A DNA stretch of 64,000 bases from Lunularia cruciata (lineage: Eukaryota; Streptophyta; Marchantiopsida; Lunulariales; Lunulariaceae), in NCBI GenBank assembly GCA_948567375.1, contig OX419759.1, positions 10,322,744-10,386,743 on the forward strand, written 5' to 3'. The notes under the pieces are model-generated. The model saw only the letters and a list, made by a program, of their open reading frames with translations, was not told the origin of the DNA and did no database searches. The position numbers were made by a program, and so were the translations under genes. Shown piece by piece: positions 10,569 to 21,977 of this stretch. Every line of letters starts with the position of its first letter. Position 1 is the stretch's first letter.

Positions 10569-12705
10569 CTTCTTTGGAATAAATAATATCGATGCTCTTT
10601 GAGGAGATGTACTATGTCGTATGAAATCCTTCTCCAATAACTCCATATGTATTGTTCAACTCCTCTAACTCCTTTGGTGAGAGAAAATAGATTGGTCTAC
10701 TCATTGGAGTACTCTTTGGTAATAACTCAATCTTGAAAGGCATACCACAATTGGATGGTAACCCTTTTTGCAAATCATCCAGAAATATATCCGCAAACTC
10801 CTAAACTATTTGATCAACCATTGTTTGATGAGGCTCTTGACCATCCTTAGATTTTCCTTGTGCAATTGGTTTGATCCACATGATGAAAACAGACTTATCT
10901 TCCTCCAAAACTTGCTCTATAGTTGTTTCACTAATAAACTTCTCATCTATGGACTTATCTTCCTTCAAAGCTTGCTCTATGGTTGCTTCATAGACAAATT
11001 TCTCATCTTGGGATTTATTTTCCTTCAAAGCTTGTTGTATGGCTACTTTCTTGATAAACTTCTCATATTGGGACTACTAATTCTTAGGTGTCTTACTCAA
11101 AGGTGCTAGACAACCTAATTTGAAATTCCTACCTTGGTGTTGTACTTGAATTTATCATTGATTCCAATCAAATTGAACCTTACGACGTTCAAACCAAGGA
11201 AAAATCAAAATAACATCATAGTAAAAAGGTACCACTACCAACCTTGTAAACTCCAAGTACACCTTCCTAATCTTGAATATAAGAGGATGTGAGATACGGA
11301 ATGTAGAACTCTTTCTACCATCGGCCATCATCAATCTGCTTTCAATTATTAGCTTGATATAAATACATAATTCCTTTGTTAATTGCATAGACGTCCAATT
11401 TTTCAAACTTCCATAATCAACCAAAATCTTACAATCATAATCCTATATCATACCTTGCAAGTGAAGCAAACTTGCATAGGTCAAGCCTTTGATCCCATTA
11501 GAAAAAATCAAGTTCCTAGTATGCAGCTCAAAATCTCTTATTGTGATCTTTTATTCCTTTTGCTCCACAACTCCATTTGGGCAGCTTGTTGAGGTTGCCT
11601 ATCCTTGAGTGGGCATTCAGCAATGTGATGTTCAATTTGGTGATAATAGAACTAACCACCATTTTGTTGCAATTCTTCTCTATTTGTGGTGCCAAGTGGT
11701 CTCCATTGAATGGCATCAATCTCTATTGGATGGCATCAATCTCCATTGGTGCCAACTCCTTCACCCGTGTATGGGGTATTGGTAGGTTTTGTGGAGGTCA
11801 AGGTCAAGATCAAGATCATGTTGTTACAACCAAAGAATCAAAGTGTTTGGCCAACCGCATGGCTTCCTCCAAGTGTTGTAGTTCTTGTATAGTTATTTTT
11901 AATTTGGTTTGTGAATTCAAGCTCTTTACAAATTGATCCAAAGCTTCACCTTCTAGTATATCTTGAATTTGCATGATGGTGTTCTAGAATTGCATGATGT
12001 AACTTTTTATAGAGCCAATCTGCTTCAACTTTGCCAACCTATCCTGTGCAGCTTGTGTAGCATTTAAAGCTTAAAACTGACCAATTATTACACTCTTGAA
12101 TTTTGCCCAAGTCAAGATTGATGCAACAAATTATTGTTTTGCTTGTTTCACTCGGAATTGCAACCATAGCTTTGCTATTCCATCCAATTGGCTAGAAGCC
12201 AAGAGAATTTTTTTTGTTTATCTTGAAGATTGGTAGGTTCAAAATAATTTTCAAATTCAAACAAAAAACTTTCCATTGCACTTGGAATATTCTTGCCTTC
12301 AAATACGTTTGCTTTTGGAAATTGGATTTTATTTTCTCTTTCTTCAACTAGTATTGTTTCTACGTGCTCTTGTCGTTGATGGTCTTGTTCATCCAATAGT
12401 TAAGTAAGGTGCTCAATTTGTTGCTACATAACAATGATAATCTTGTTGCCATGGCTATTGCTCTATCACACTATTCCCAATTTATCTAATTTATTAACAC
12501 ATAGATGCAACACATCTACCCTTCTCCATAAGTTACAATCGGAAGTACCATGGGTTCCTCAAACAAGGTGATTGCATTCAAAAAAAATTCCCAAAGCATG
12601 AAGTGATGAATTATGTGAAATGATGCTTGGGTAATACCCAACAAAAGTCCCAATGGTTTGGCAAATATGGATTTGGTGGTCCATAAATTCCCTCCATCCC
12701 ATTCT
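10569..12705 (-). pseudogene. Gypsy element B (gag, protease, start of RT), interrupted by A
   Basis: The minus strand carries B from its primer-binding region near 12705 down to 10569. Gag is clearest at 12396-12175 (FPKANVFEGKNIPSAMESFL, then SWLLANWM). A zinc-knuckle remnant lies near 11660-11600 with several Cys lost. The protease at 11424-11155 has VDYGSLKNW, Asp-Tyr-Gly instead of Asp-Ser-Gly, and ends in a VILIFPWFERRKVQFDW block typical of this linker. RT begins at about 10760 and breaks off at 10569 in the sequence for the KKDGG region, where element A inserted. The rest of B should lie left of the window. Confidence 0.82.
10886..11085 (-). repeat. Coding minisatellite, about 60 bp (20 residues) per unit, in gypsy linker
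   Basis: The minus strand encodes near-identical 20-residue units: KENKSQDEKFVYEATIEQAL, then KEDKSIDEKFISETTIEQVL, then a partial EEDKS, with a further diverged unit upstream. The same unit occurs fewer times in A (about 8435-8560) and about once in C (about 13190-13250). It lies between protease and RT. The unit is charged and probably helical; its role is unknown. Confidence 0.75.
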
Positions 12706-12719
12706 TACTGTAATACCAA

Positions 12720-13183
12720 TGTAAAAGACCAAGATTGATGAGAGAAATAAGAGAATGGAAGATCACATTGGGACACTTGAATCAAGGAAAATTTCAAATG
12801 CCTAGCATGAGCTTTGGCTTTGGTATCTATATGCAGCATACAAAGCTCTTAAGAAGCTTCTCAAGAAGTTCCCGTAAACCTCTTTTTTGGAATGCAAGCC
12901 AAGTTAACCAAGGAGCTTCTCAAGAAGCATCTTTCTAAAAGTTGTCTACTTGGTGTGCAAGCTAAGCTAGTTGGAAGCTTCTAGAAGCTACCTGCTTGGA
13001 GTGCAAGGTAACGTAGCCAAGAAGCCTAAGAAACTTCCTTTTAGAAGTTGCCACTTGGCATGCATGTTATTCAATACTTGGGAGTGTACCAAGTAGCTTC
13101 TTACATACTTCTAAAATATTCTTGGCCCATTCACTATTTTCTTAGCCTTGACTAACTTTGTTGCTAAACTCCATATTGTTACA
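12720..13183 (-). repeat. 5' LTR of gypsy element B
   Basis: On the minus strand it starts tgtaacaatatggag and ends tcttttaca (464 bp). It is longer than LTR A because of an extra block near 13050-13130 shared with LTR C. A GAAGCTTCTAGAAGCT array lies at 12974-12989 (three alternating GAA/TTC units). On its outer side (13184) sits the protease-RT linker of element C. Confidence 0.87.
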
Positions 13184-14860
13184 CTAATCTTCTTTCAAAG
13201 CTTGCTCTATGGCTACTTTTCTGATAAACTTCACATCTTTGGATTGAATATTCTTAGGTGTCTTACGCAAAAGTGCAAAACAACCTAATCAAAAATTTGT
13301 ACCTTGTAGTTGTACTTGAGTTTGTTGTTGGGTCCAATCAAATTGAAACTTATGACGTTCAAGCCAAGGCAAACCCAAAATGACATCATAGTATAGAGGT
13401 GCCAATACAAACCTCATACATTCCAAATACTCCTTTGCAATCTTGCATATAATGTGATGTGAGGTACGGATTGCAAAACCATTTCTACCATCTACCATCA
13501 TCAATCTACTTCCAATTATTGGCTTGATATGAATATATAATTCTTTTGCTAATTACATGGACATGCAATTCTTTGAACTTCAAAAAATCAATCAAAATCC
13601 TATAATCACAATCAGATATCATACCTTGCAAGTGAAGCAAACTTACATAGGTCAAGCACTTGATCCAATTGGAACTGATAAGTTCCTAATAGATGGCTCA
13701 AAATCTCCTACTATGATTCCTTGTTCCTTGGATCATTCTACTCCACAAAATCCATCTAGGGGACTTGCCAAGGTTGTCCATTCTTGAGTGGACATTTAGC
13801 AATGTGATGTTCATATTTGGTGATAATAAAAATAACTATTATTTTTTCTAATTCTTTTATCTATGGTGCCAAGTGGTCTTCGTTGAATGCATCAATCTCC
13901 ATTGGTGCCAGCTCCTCCACCCATGTGTGGTATATTGGTAGGTTTTGTGGAGATCAAGGTCAAGATAAAGTTGTTGCAACCAAGGAATCAAAGCATTTGG
14001 CCAACCGCATGGCTTCCTCCAAGTGTTTTGGTTCTTGCATAGTTACCTCTAATTTGGTTTGTGACTTCAAGCACTCCACAAATTGATCCAGAGCTTCACC
14101 TTCTAGTATATCTAGAATTTACATGATGGTGTTCTAGAAATTGCATGTTGTAATTTCTTATAGAGCCAATATGCTTCAATTATGCCAACCTATCTTGTGT
14201 AGCTCATGTGACATTTATAGCTTGGAATAGACTAGTTATTACACTCTTGAATTCTGCCCAAGTCAAGATTGGTGTAACAAATTGCCGTTCCGTTTGCTCC
14301 ACTTGGAATCGCCATCATAGCTTTACTACTCTATCCAATTGGGTAGAAGCCAAGAGAATCTATTTCCATTCATCATGAAGATTGATAGCTTCAAAATAAC
14401 ATCCACAATCAAACACAAAATTCTCCACTACACTCAAAAGATTCTTGCTTTCAAATACGTCCGGTTTTGGAAATTGGATTTGATCTTTTCTTTCTCAAAC
14501 TGGTGTTGTTTCTATGTGCTCTTGTCATTGATGGTCTCGTTCATCCAACAATCAAGTAAGGTGCTCAATTTGTTAATACATGGCAATGATAACCTCATGT
14601 ATTGCCACCATGGCTACACACTATTTCCAATTTATCTGATTTATTAACACATAGATGTATCACATCCACCATTCTCCATAAGTTACAACCGGAAGTACCA
14701 AAGGTTCCTCGGACAAGGTGATCGCATTCAGAAAGTTTTCTCCTAAGCGTGAGGTGATGAACGATATGAAATAATGCTTTGGTAATACTTGGACACAAAA
14801 ATCCCAATGGTTTGGTAAAATTGGATTTGGTGGTCCATGAATTCTGTCCATCCAATTCTT
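13184..14860 (-). pseudogene. Gypsy element C (gag, protease end), interrupted by B
   Basis: The minus strand carries gag and protease remnants. 13504-13289 encodes DGRNGFAIRTSHHI and YYDVILGLPWLERHKFQFDW, the conserved end of the protease region in this family. Gag sequence with stops fills 13620-14800 and is colinear with B. The element breaks at 13184 where LTR B begins. Its RT and integrase are expected left of the window. Confidence 0.8.
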
Positions 14861-14873
14861 GCTCTAATATGGA

Positions 14874-15326
14874 TGTAAAAGATCGAGACCAAGGAAAGAA
14901 ATAGGAAATGGAAAATCACATTGGGACACTTGAATGAGAGAAATTTTGGATACCTAGCATGAGCTTCAGCTTTGGTATTTATATGGAGCATATAAGGCTC
15001 TTGAGAAGATTCTCAAGAAGTTTCCTTGAGTCACTTTCTTGGAAGTTTCTCAAGAAGTTTTCTTCTAGGAGTTGCCTACTTTGCATGCAAGCTTAACCAG
15101 TTGGAAGCTTTTAGAAGCTACTTACTTGGGGTGCAAGCTAAGCTAACCAAGAAGTAAGCTTCTGAAGCTTCCTCCTAGAAGTTACCACTTGGCATGCACG
15201 TTATCCAATACTTGGGAGTGTGCCAAGTAGTTTACTAGATATTTCTAGAATATTTTAGGTTAATTTGACTCATTTGTTACTTTGTTAGCCTTGACTAACT
15301 TTGTCGCTAAACTCCATATTGTTATA
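14874..15326 (-). repeat. 5' LTR of gypsy element C
   Basis: On the minus strand it starts tataacaatatggag (a substitution in the usual tgtaaca) and ends cttttacat near 14874 (453 bp). It aligns with LTRs A, B and D. It contains decayed GAAGCTTC blocks, for example at 15164-15171. The sequence immediately outside (15327 on) is coding sequence of a different retroelement, so C inserted there. Confidence 0.85.
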
Positions 15327-15628
15327 GGTATTCCTTCTCCTTCCATAGGATGAAGTGAGCATAGGTAAGAGATAGTGTAATCGGTGTGACTAGCCATAAA
15401 CAAACAGTGTAATGCTTGTGCTACTCTATTAAACTTTCCTACTTGACCCAATATTCTACATTTTTGTGATCGAGTGGACTTTGGTATCTTGTGGCAGATC
15501 CTATCTCCTAACATGTGCAACCCCAACCAACTCCTTCTATAGGGCAGCCCAATCCCCTGCTCAAGTACACAGAAGTTTAAAACATACACATTAATCGATG
15601 TTCTATTTAAATTTACTAGAATTACCAT
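15327..15628 (-). pseudogene. Fragment of non-LTR-like reverse-transcriptase element
   Basis: The nucleotide sequence from 15327 to about 15560 aligns with 40115-40360, the N-terminal part of the longer copy at 37427-40930. On the minus strand both encode a similar block: SLHPMEGEGIP here and SLQPMVGEGLP there. Similarity starts exactly at 15327, next to LTR C, which marks the insertion point. The remaining RT domain is expected left of the window, beyond the nested elements. Confidence 0.7.
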
Positions 15629-16130
15629 CTAGTCAATGTGTCACGCCTCTGGCTGAGAAACTTCAGTTTGATATATGCTATCATATCTCCTCAACTGGTT
15701 GTTATACTACTATTGCTTTATCTATGTTGTCGTTTTGTCAATTCACACATTTGGAGCTAAATAGCAAAGGTGTGCAAATTAAGTCTATGTTCATGGAATC
15801 TAAAACGGTATAATTCTCTGCCATTTACAAGGAACACAGCTGTTTTAACGATCTCTTCCGTTAAAATGGGTAAAAGCAGAGCTTGACTATCGTGTGGATG
15901 AACCCGTTGATGTTCCTCGTCTCTGCGGTAATTAAAGAAGAACTCATAATTTACATCGGCGTTCACCTCTGGGAAAGATTTTCCTGGCTGTGAGTTGCAC
16001 TTATAACTAAATTCCTGTATGGACATGCTAAATTCTATCAAAAGACAAAACTTTTCGACTTCATAATCTTCAAGGCACACCTGTCACATGCCCTGTTGCC
16101 CCAAAGGCTGATGACTCGTCTGTAACTGCA
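15629..16130. other. Unassigned stretch with one unrecognised ORF
   Basis: I see no recognisable gene. A 107-codon minus-strand ORF lies at 16080-15757. It has no motif I know and shows no sign of splicing or a promoter. The base composition is genic rather than AT-rich, so it could be a decayed exon, but I would not call it a gene. Confidence 0.3.
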
Positions 16131-16270
16131 ACGTGCCGTCCGCTCTGAGTTCACCCTCCAGTTCCATCCGAATGAGCTACGTCGACTCGCCGGGGACGGA
16201 CACGTAGCACTGCACTCGTTATGTTTAGTGCGGGACAGTTTCTGGATTCTCCCTTGAGCTCTATATAAAG
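16131..16270 (+). promoter_or_regulatory. Promoter of LEA-like gene 1
   Basis: A TATA box ctatataaag lies at 16261-16270, 114 bp before the start codon. Upstream, GACACGT at 16199-16205 is the reverse of ACGTGTC, an abscisic-acid response element (ABRE) of the ACGTGKC type. A second ACGT core (acgtgccg) starts at 16131. These sites fit ABA and drought control, which is common for LEA genes; the regulation is inferred. Confidence 0.6.
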
Positions 16271-16383
16271 TCGTCATTCTGCATTAGGAATCACCATTCT
16301 AGCTCTCTTCGTCTACCACATTACTAGAACGCACTCCGCTTCCAGCAATTGCCCTTTTGTCAGTCAATTTCGGAACAGCAATC

Positions 16384-16788
16384 ATGTCTTCCAACCAGAT
16401 GGAGAGTACCAAGAACACTGCCGCTCAGAAGACTGAGGAGACTAAGCAGTTCGGTGCCGAGAAGGCCACCCAAGCACAGGGTGCTGCTCAAAATGCTGGA
16501 CAGGCCACCAAAGACAAGGCCAACGAGGCCGGGCAAGCTACTTCTAATGCAGCTCAAACCGCCAAGGACAAGGCCGTCGAGGCCAAGGACAACACTGGCA
16601 ATGCCCTGCAACAGGTGAACTATGTAGTGGCTCTCAGATGAACTTTTCTAGTGATTACTCTGTTCCGATATCTGCTCTAACCCATGCAGTGCTGAATTCT
16701 AAGCAACGGTGATTTAATTCTGCAGGTTGGTGACAAGGTTGCCGAGACAGTCCAAAATGCCAAGAAAGCCATCACTGGCAACCAATAG
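16384..16788 (+). CDS. LEA/KIN-like stress protein 1 (two exons)
   Basis: Exon 1 is 16384-16614 (77 codons) and exon 2 is 16726-16788 including the TAG. The intron is 16615-16725 with GT and CAG borders in phase 0. The predicted protein has 97 residues, no Cys or Trp, and is rich in Ala, Lys, Gln, Glu and Thr. Imperfect 11-residue-like repeats occur (GQATKDKANEA, AQTAKDKAVEA), and the end is VGDKVAETVQNAKKAITGNQ. This is the pattern of small group-3-like LEA/KIN proteins, which are disordered in water, become helical on drying, and protect membranes or enzymes. I chose ATG 16384 because the paralogue at 18362 starts with the same MSSNQMES; an in-frame upstream Met at 16357 is not conserved. 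A paralogue follows 1.6 kb downstream. The family assignment is by composition and repeats. Confidence 0.85.
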
Positions 16789-18100
16789 GTTGATGACCTC
16801 ATGGAGCAAGTCCCTAAAGACGTGAACTTCTGGTGTAGAGGAACATCAATTACGCCAGCATGTACAAAATTCTAGATTGGTAGTGCAGCATTCGCAGAAG
16901 CACTTTTAGAGTGGTTCAAAGAACCCTTGCCTGAAGCATTTTTGCTGTCAATCGAAACGATGGATGTGCAACAAGAAGCTCTGTACACATGACAGCAGCC
17001 GTCGAAATTGAATACAATCTTTACAATTGCTTGGTCATTGGGCCATTTCTCACATGTCCTTCTGCAACTATCTACAAATGAGATTGTCAAATCTTCTCAG
17101 CGTCATATCACAAGTCTTTTCCCGTTAAACATTTTCGTTTCTGTTAATTAATTCGATGGTCACTTTCTTCTCATCATAATTCTACAAATTTAGAGCGCAA
17201 AGCGCAAATCATTTGATCTTACAACAAATTGACCCTTATGTTACGTTCTCAGAATCTTCCTCTTTCTCGTGATCCTTCCTCTTTCGTCGGATCGTCACTT
17301 ATTACTTCAACCGCCACGGGTTCGTAACAGTTGAAGTGCGGTCGAGCACTCTTAGTATCGGCTCTCCGAGCTCTCTGCTTTCACCTGTTTGGCCTGCCCC
17401 TCTCCAATTTTGGCTTTTTGATGGTGAAATGAACTTTGTAAATGAAATGCTTTACGGAGAGGTAAATTGCACCCGAATGCTAAATTGACAAATTTTACTC
17501 ATGCTAAATAGATCGAAATCTAAAACTAAACACATCTCGGACGAATAAGATACTGGCAAATTACAATAAGAGCCTAAACAATTGTCCTCAATCGATAATA
17601 ATATCTTATTTTCGTCCGAGATGTGATGTCAAGACAAAATTATGCTCTGCAAATGTTAATCTTCTCTCCGGAAGGAAGATTATTGAAAATCAGGAGCAGT
17701 TGCAAGAGCATCAGCAAAAGCAGATGCAAAAGCAACAGCAGATACAATCTCAATACGGATGTTTCAGACAACTCCATTTGAAGTATAAACTCGCTCCATG
17801 AAGTGAACACACAACATTCTCTACCCACAAGCTTCTAACCTTGCATGCTCATGATGCGTCGTTACTGGCAAGGGACGTAAACGCCGGACAAAATAATGCG
17901 AAACCAACAAAACAACGCAATCGACGAACTTCCGCAAACACTTCACGTTGCTGAATCCCGCGGTGGACGCAGATCCAAGTCATCTATCTCAAGCTTGACA
18001 GCATCCGCGCATAAGAACGTTCGTGTCAGGACATAACACTTGTCAGTAGCACAGCCCCTCTCCTCTGCACGCAGTCACTCTGCTCACGTACTCGCTCAAT
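16789..18100. other. Spacer between the two LEA-like genes
   Basis: This holds the 3' UTR of gene 1 and the distal promoter of gene 2. A short inverted motif occurs twice (catctcggacgaa near 17533 and ttcgtccgagatg near 17611). I see no coding sequence. Confidence 0.5.
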
Positions 18101-18162
18101 TAGATCAGAAGTAAAGAACCACGTCGTTATCTCGTCTGATATTCATCGAGCTAAGGAATCAA

Positions 18163-18240
18163 CACGTGTAAATCTCCACGAAGATCGTTTGATCCTTGGT
18201 GGATCTCTTGGGCCTCGTTATCGGGAATTTGGTATATAAA
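18163..18240 (+). promoter_or_regulatory. Promoter of LEA-like gene 2
   Basis: A palindromic G-box ACACGTGT spans 18162-18169, with core CACGTG at 18163-18168; this is a strong bZIP/ABRE-type site. The TATA box tatataaa is at 18233-18240, about 122 bp before the start codon. Other ACGT cores lie upstream near 18085 and 18120. ABA-linked control is an inference from these sites and the gene type. Confidence 0.6.
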
Positions 18241-18361
18241 CTGGTTCCTTGCACACAGATTTCACTGCTTTCTACTTTTCAATTCTCAATTCTTACAGAA
18301 GCATCTCCAGTCCTCGTAGATTCATTCAGTCGCTTTCAAACTCTTTTCTGCCAACGTTAAC

Positions 18362-18800
18362 ATGTCTTCCAACCAGATGGAGAGCACCACGAATACCGCA
18401 GCCCAGAAGACCGAGGAGACGAAGCAATTCGGTGCGGAGAAGACCGGACAGGCTCAGGATGCCGCTAGCAACGTGGGGCAGGCTGCGAAGGACAAGGCCA
18501 ACCAGGCCGGACAAGCTACATCTGATGCTGCCCAAACTGCCAAGGACAAGGCGGTCGAGGCCAAAGGCAACACTGGCAATGTCCTGCAGCAGGTAATAAG
18601 CTGAAATGCGAGGGGGTCTGAAGGAGCTGAAGATCTAAGAAAGTGCTCTGAATTGATAAGTTTTGAAATTTCTCTAGCTTCTACACGATGCCACTTTGGT
18701 AGCAAATCTGATTCCATATTTCTCGTTCGTGCAGGCTGGTGACAAAGTAGCGGAGACATTGAACAACGCGAAGCAAGCCATTACAGGCAACAATCAATGA
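18362..18800 (+). CDS. LEA/KIN-like stress protein 2 (two exons)
   Basis: Exon 1 is 18362-18592 (77 codons) and exon 2 is 18735-18800 including the TGA. The intron is 18593-18734 with GT and CAG borders, in phase 0 at exactly the same codon as in gene 1. The 98-residue product begins MSSNQMESTTNTAAQKTEE and is colinear with paralogue 1. It has the same repeats (GQAAKDKANQA, AQTAKDKAVEA) and the tail AGDKVAETLNNAKQAITGNNQ with a one-residue insertion. Same role as proposed for gene 1: a small hydrophilic dehydration or cold protectant, probably cytosolic since no signal peptide is seen. The two genes are a tandem duplication in the same orientation. Introns have diverged more than exons, so both copies look constrained. 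Confidence 0.86.
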
Positions 18801-20084
18801 GCCTAAGTTCTACTCAAGCAGGACCCTGAAAATGACTACCTTGTTCGGTAGCATACGGCTCAATTCGCAATCGATGGAACTCTTAGCTTTGTAAATAGAG
18901 AAAGAAAGATGAAAGATGAATTAAAGTAGTATTTACCGTTTCTTTCCATGCTATTTTACCAAATCAGAGTTTGTAGCAATCTCGTCTATAGCTGTAGGAC
19001 GGCCGTCATTCAAACTTGTCAACGAGCACTGAGAACGGGTCTTTGCCCTCTAGTTCGGAACTCAAGCAGTTGCTAATTACAACCTGTTTCCGAAATAATA
19101 CTCTTTCGCAGACCATGCATTGAAGATTCGAACCTTGGACGTCTCATTCAATTTCATTAACTGTTGTCTTATCCTCATCTGTGCCGCCGCTATTATTTCT
19201 CACTTGTCATTCCGATCGACTCGAGTCGACTCGTGAACTGATAAACTGTTACAATGTGATTTGAAGAATCTGCACTACGTCATCGTTATTTTGAAAATAT
19301 GAGCGAAGACACTTGCAGCAGGGTGAAGATAAAGGAAAAAGAATGTAAATTCTATTATTCTAACGAGGCAATTTGAATTGTAATTCTATCGGAGAAGCAA
19401 ATCATGGTCAGAATAATGCAACCACTTCAAACTTGTAAACAATCTATCAAAAGTCATATTCAATCTAACCTAAATCGCAAATAATCGCCTAAGATAAAAA
19501 CTATCGATAGATAATAAAATGCAAAAAGAAAAAATATGCAAACGATGAAATGAATACGCTAACGGCAGAATCGCTGAACAATTTATAAAATCATTCACAG
19601 TTCTATAGTTTTCTTACAGAAAACTGCCTTAACGATACTGTCACACGCCGTTGTGTGGCATCCAAGGATGTGAAGCCGCGTACTTGTACAAATGTGAAAA
19701 CCGATCTGAATTTCTTTACATGATAAGTCAGTTCAATCTGACCTGTTACAGTTAATTACAACGTTTAGTTACCACCCAACGTTTGCCACCGACTGTTTCA
19801 TCTACCAATATTTGGATTGAGTGCTAGCATTAGTTCCACCAATCAGGCCTGAAATTCCCCGAATGATCTTGTGTAAGTCGCTAGTAAGCATCTCGCAGTC
19901 TTTGATGATTGTGGATCTTACGCGATAGACGGCTATCTTCTCATTGAACTGGGTATTCTTTCTTTAACGCCTATAGCCCATTTCGCTCGATCGACTTGGT
20001 GGGTCGTCATTATTATCCCTGATGTCTTTTCTCATGCTTCGCTTCTACTCCAGATTGGACGATGTATGACGCACAGTTGGAAAG
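18801..20084. other. Intergenic sequence downstream of LEA-like gene 2
   Basis: The first 150 bp are probably the 3' UTR of gene 2. The rest is unassigned and AT-rich in part (19320-19620). I recognise no gene or transposon. Confidence 0.45.
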
Positions 20085-20215
20085 TAAGAAGAAAAGGCGA
20101 CGGCGTAGAAAAACGAAGGATGGGAAGCCCCAATAGAGGGAGAGGAGAAAAAAAAGGTAAATGGGGCTAAACCCCAATAGAGTCTATAAAGAAATCTGCC
20201 CTACCGCAAAGTAAA
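20085..20215. repeat. Dispersed short repeat with GGGGCTAA-CCCC core
   Basis: It contains gaaggatgggaagcccc and atggggctaaaccccaatag followed by aaatctgccctacc. Related blocks lie at 37318-37415, about 44765-44830, and 55440-55565. The core is a near-palindrome. I do not know the family; it may be a MITE or the terminus of a larger element. Confidence 0.6.
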
Positions 20216-20792
20216 GGTAAAGGTTTATCAAAGTGACGCTGGACCTTTTACCCCTGTGGGAATCCACCTATAACCTCGATTATGTCAGAACTTTTTGCAC
20301 GAGAAGAAGTTTACAAGTTGGCACAACAACGTCACAACTTCATTAGAATGACCTCGCACCTTTTCAGGGTTATGCCACAACAAATTTAGGTTCTCGCTAC
20401 AATGAATATGTCAGTCATAATTCAGTCACTTTCTCGTATAGAATTAAGTATTTTTGATATGCTGTTGCTGGTAGTCAGGCGCAGGTGTCAGCTTCTAATA
20501 TAAATGGACACTAAAATCTCTCTTTCACCACACGCAACGTTTCACGTGCACAACCTTGTTCAAACCTCTGTTGCCTTCCAGAGCAGTGAGAGTGGCCACT
20601 GGAAGGTAGCCGCGTGCTGTGACAGGACGTGACTTTCTTTCACTCGTGATACTCAAAATATTCTTTCTTCTTACGTTCAACCAGATAATATATAATCTCA
20701 CTACCACAGCTCATAAGACATCTTAGTTTAACCTTCCAATCTCACATATGGCTATCTTCCAAGCAACTTTCATCAAATTCCCACCAGCAACA

Positions 20793-20980
20793 ACGTCTTC
20801 AAACCAGATAGAGAGGTCGAGTGCCAAGGAAACCACTGCTCAGAAGACCCAGCAGAGCAAGAATCTCAGTGCTGAGAAGGCCGGACAAGCACAGGAGCCG
20901 CAGCAGGATTAGGGCAAGCTGTTAAGAACAAAACCAACCAGGCTGGTCAGACTACATCCGATGCGACTCAACCCGTATAG
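20793..20980 (+). pseudogene. LEA-like relic (copy 3)
   Basis: Similarity to exon 1 of the LEA genes starts with acgtcttcaaaccagata, where the ATG has become ACG. The body keeps ACTGCTCAGAAGACC, GAGAAGGCCGGACAAGCACAG and a later AACCAGGCTGGTCAGACTACATCCGATGC-like segment, separated by a frameshift near 20897-20910. It ends in a stop at 20978-20980 and no exon 2 is visible. A CACGTG at 20543-20548 and a TATA-like stretch near 20496 upstream suggest it once had its own promoter. Confidence 0.75.
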
Positions 20981-21977
20981 ATGGATAGAGGAGAATACAG
21001 AGGATTGCAGTGGATTCGAACAGAGTCGTTGATATTCCATGAGAAGATGATTACAAAAGGAATCTCACTGACAGTGAGATGAAAACAACATGGTGAGTCG
21101 AACGCAATTTTCAAGAACCAAAGGGAAAAACTATTTGTTAAATGTCTCAATCTCGTTTCTTGCACGGACGAACAGGTTCACTTCCCATTACACTTGTCAC
21201 ACACATTTAAATGACAATGGAAAGTTATCAGCTGCAACTGCTACTGAACCCTTCCAAATTCCTGCTCAGACTTATATATATCGAGAAGATTGAGGTCAAT
21301 TCATTTGTTGCTCGGAAGCACCAGCCAGAGAAAAAAGAGTTCGGGTGGTCACCTGAGACCCGTCCTGTATAAAAATCATACCGCACTTGACCAAAATGAG
21401 CGCCGCACCTTTCAAGATTCCCGACCACGGAATGGTTTCCGAAGATCTAACGTTCTTTGCTGGATGACGTAATTACAACTTTCTATGTCGATCATCTTGT
21501 AACTTTTTACTACTGTACGGTGCACGAAAATTCATGATTCACGAAAATTCAAGAGAGGATACACCCGTGTTGACGACAAAACCTTGTCACGAGCAGCACA
21601 CTAGTTCTGCCGTAGCATGAAGTACTTCCGCTTCCACGAGTTTGCATTGTAGGGTGGCTCACACTCAGATGTCAGTCACACTTATCTTATGCTCATTGCA
21701 AGTAGAGAGTGTTTGACCCGCCGCAGTTGAAACGTGTCGAGTGCGCTAAGGAGAGGCCATGGTTCTGAAGAGCAAGTGAACTAAGAATTCAAAACGTGCT
21801 GTCGACAAAATTCATTGTTCATTCATCGATGGAGGCTCCCAGATCCTCCATCGATCAGCTGTCTTCCTTGCGGTCGACGAGTTCGAGTACACATTAGTCC
21901 TCTCCTTCCAGACAGTATCGCAGGTCCAATCTTCAATCTCACATTACAAGTATTTTCATCCATCGATTACAAGTTTA
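20981..21977. other. Unassigned sequence between LEA relic and copia element
   Basis: No gene is recognised. A small direct repeat of cacgaaaattca occurs near 21521-21551. Confidence 0.4.

Noticed and set aside
16357-16383. Upstream in-frame ATG extending LEA-like gene 1 by nine codons
   Set aside because: The extension is not present in the paralogue at 18362 or in any relic, and the conserved N-terminus begins at MSSNQMES.
16349-16618. 89-codon Arg/Pro-rich ORF overlapping LEA exon 1 (and a similar one at 18249-18596)
   Set aside because: It is a +1-frame shadow of the Ala/Lys-rich LEA exon, does not use the splice sites, and has no family resemblance.
19100-19145. tRNA B-box-like ggttcgaatcttc on the minus strand
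   Set aside because: No A box or cloverleaf stems at the right distance.
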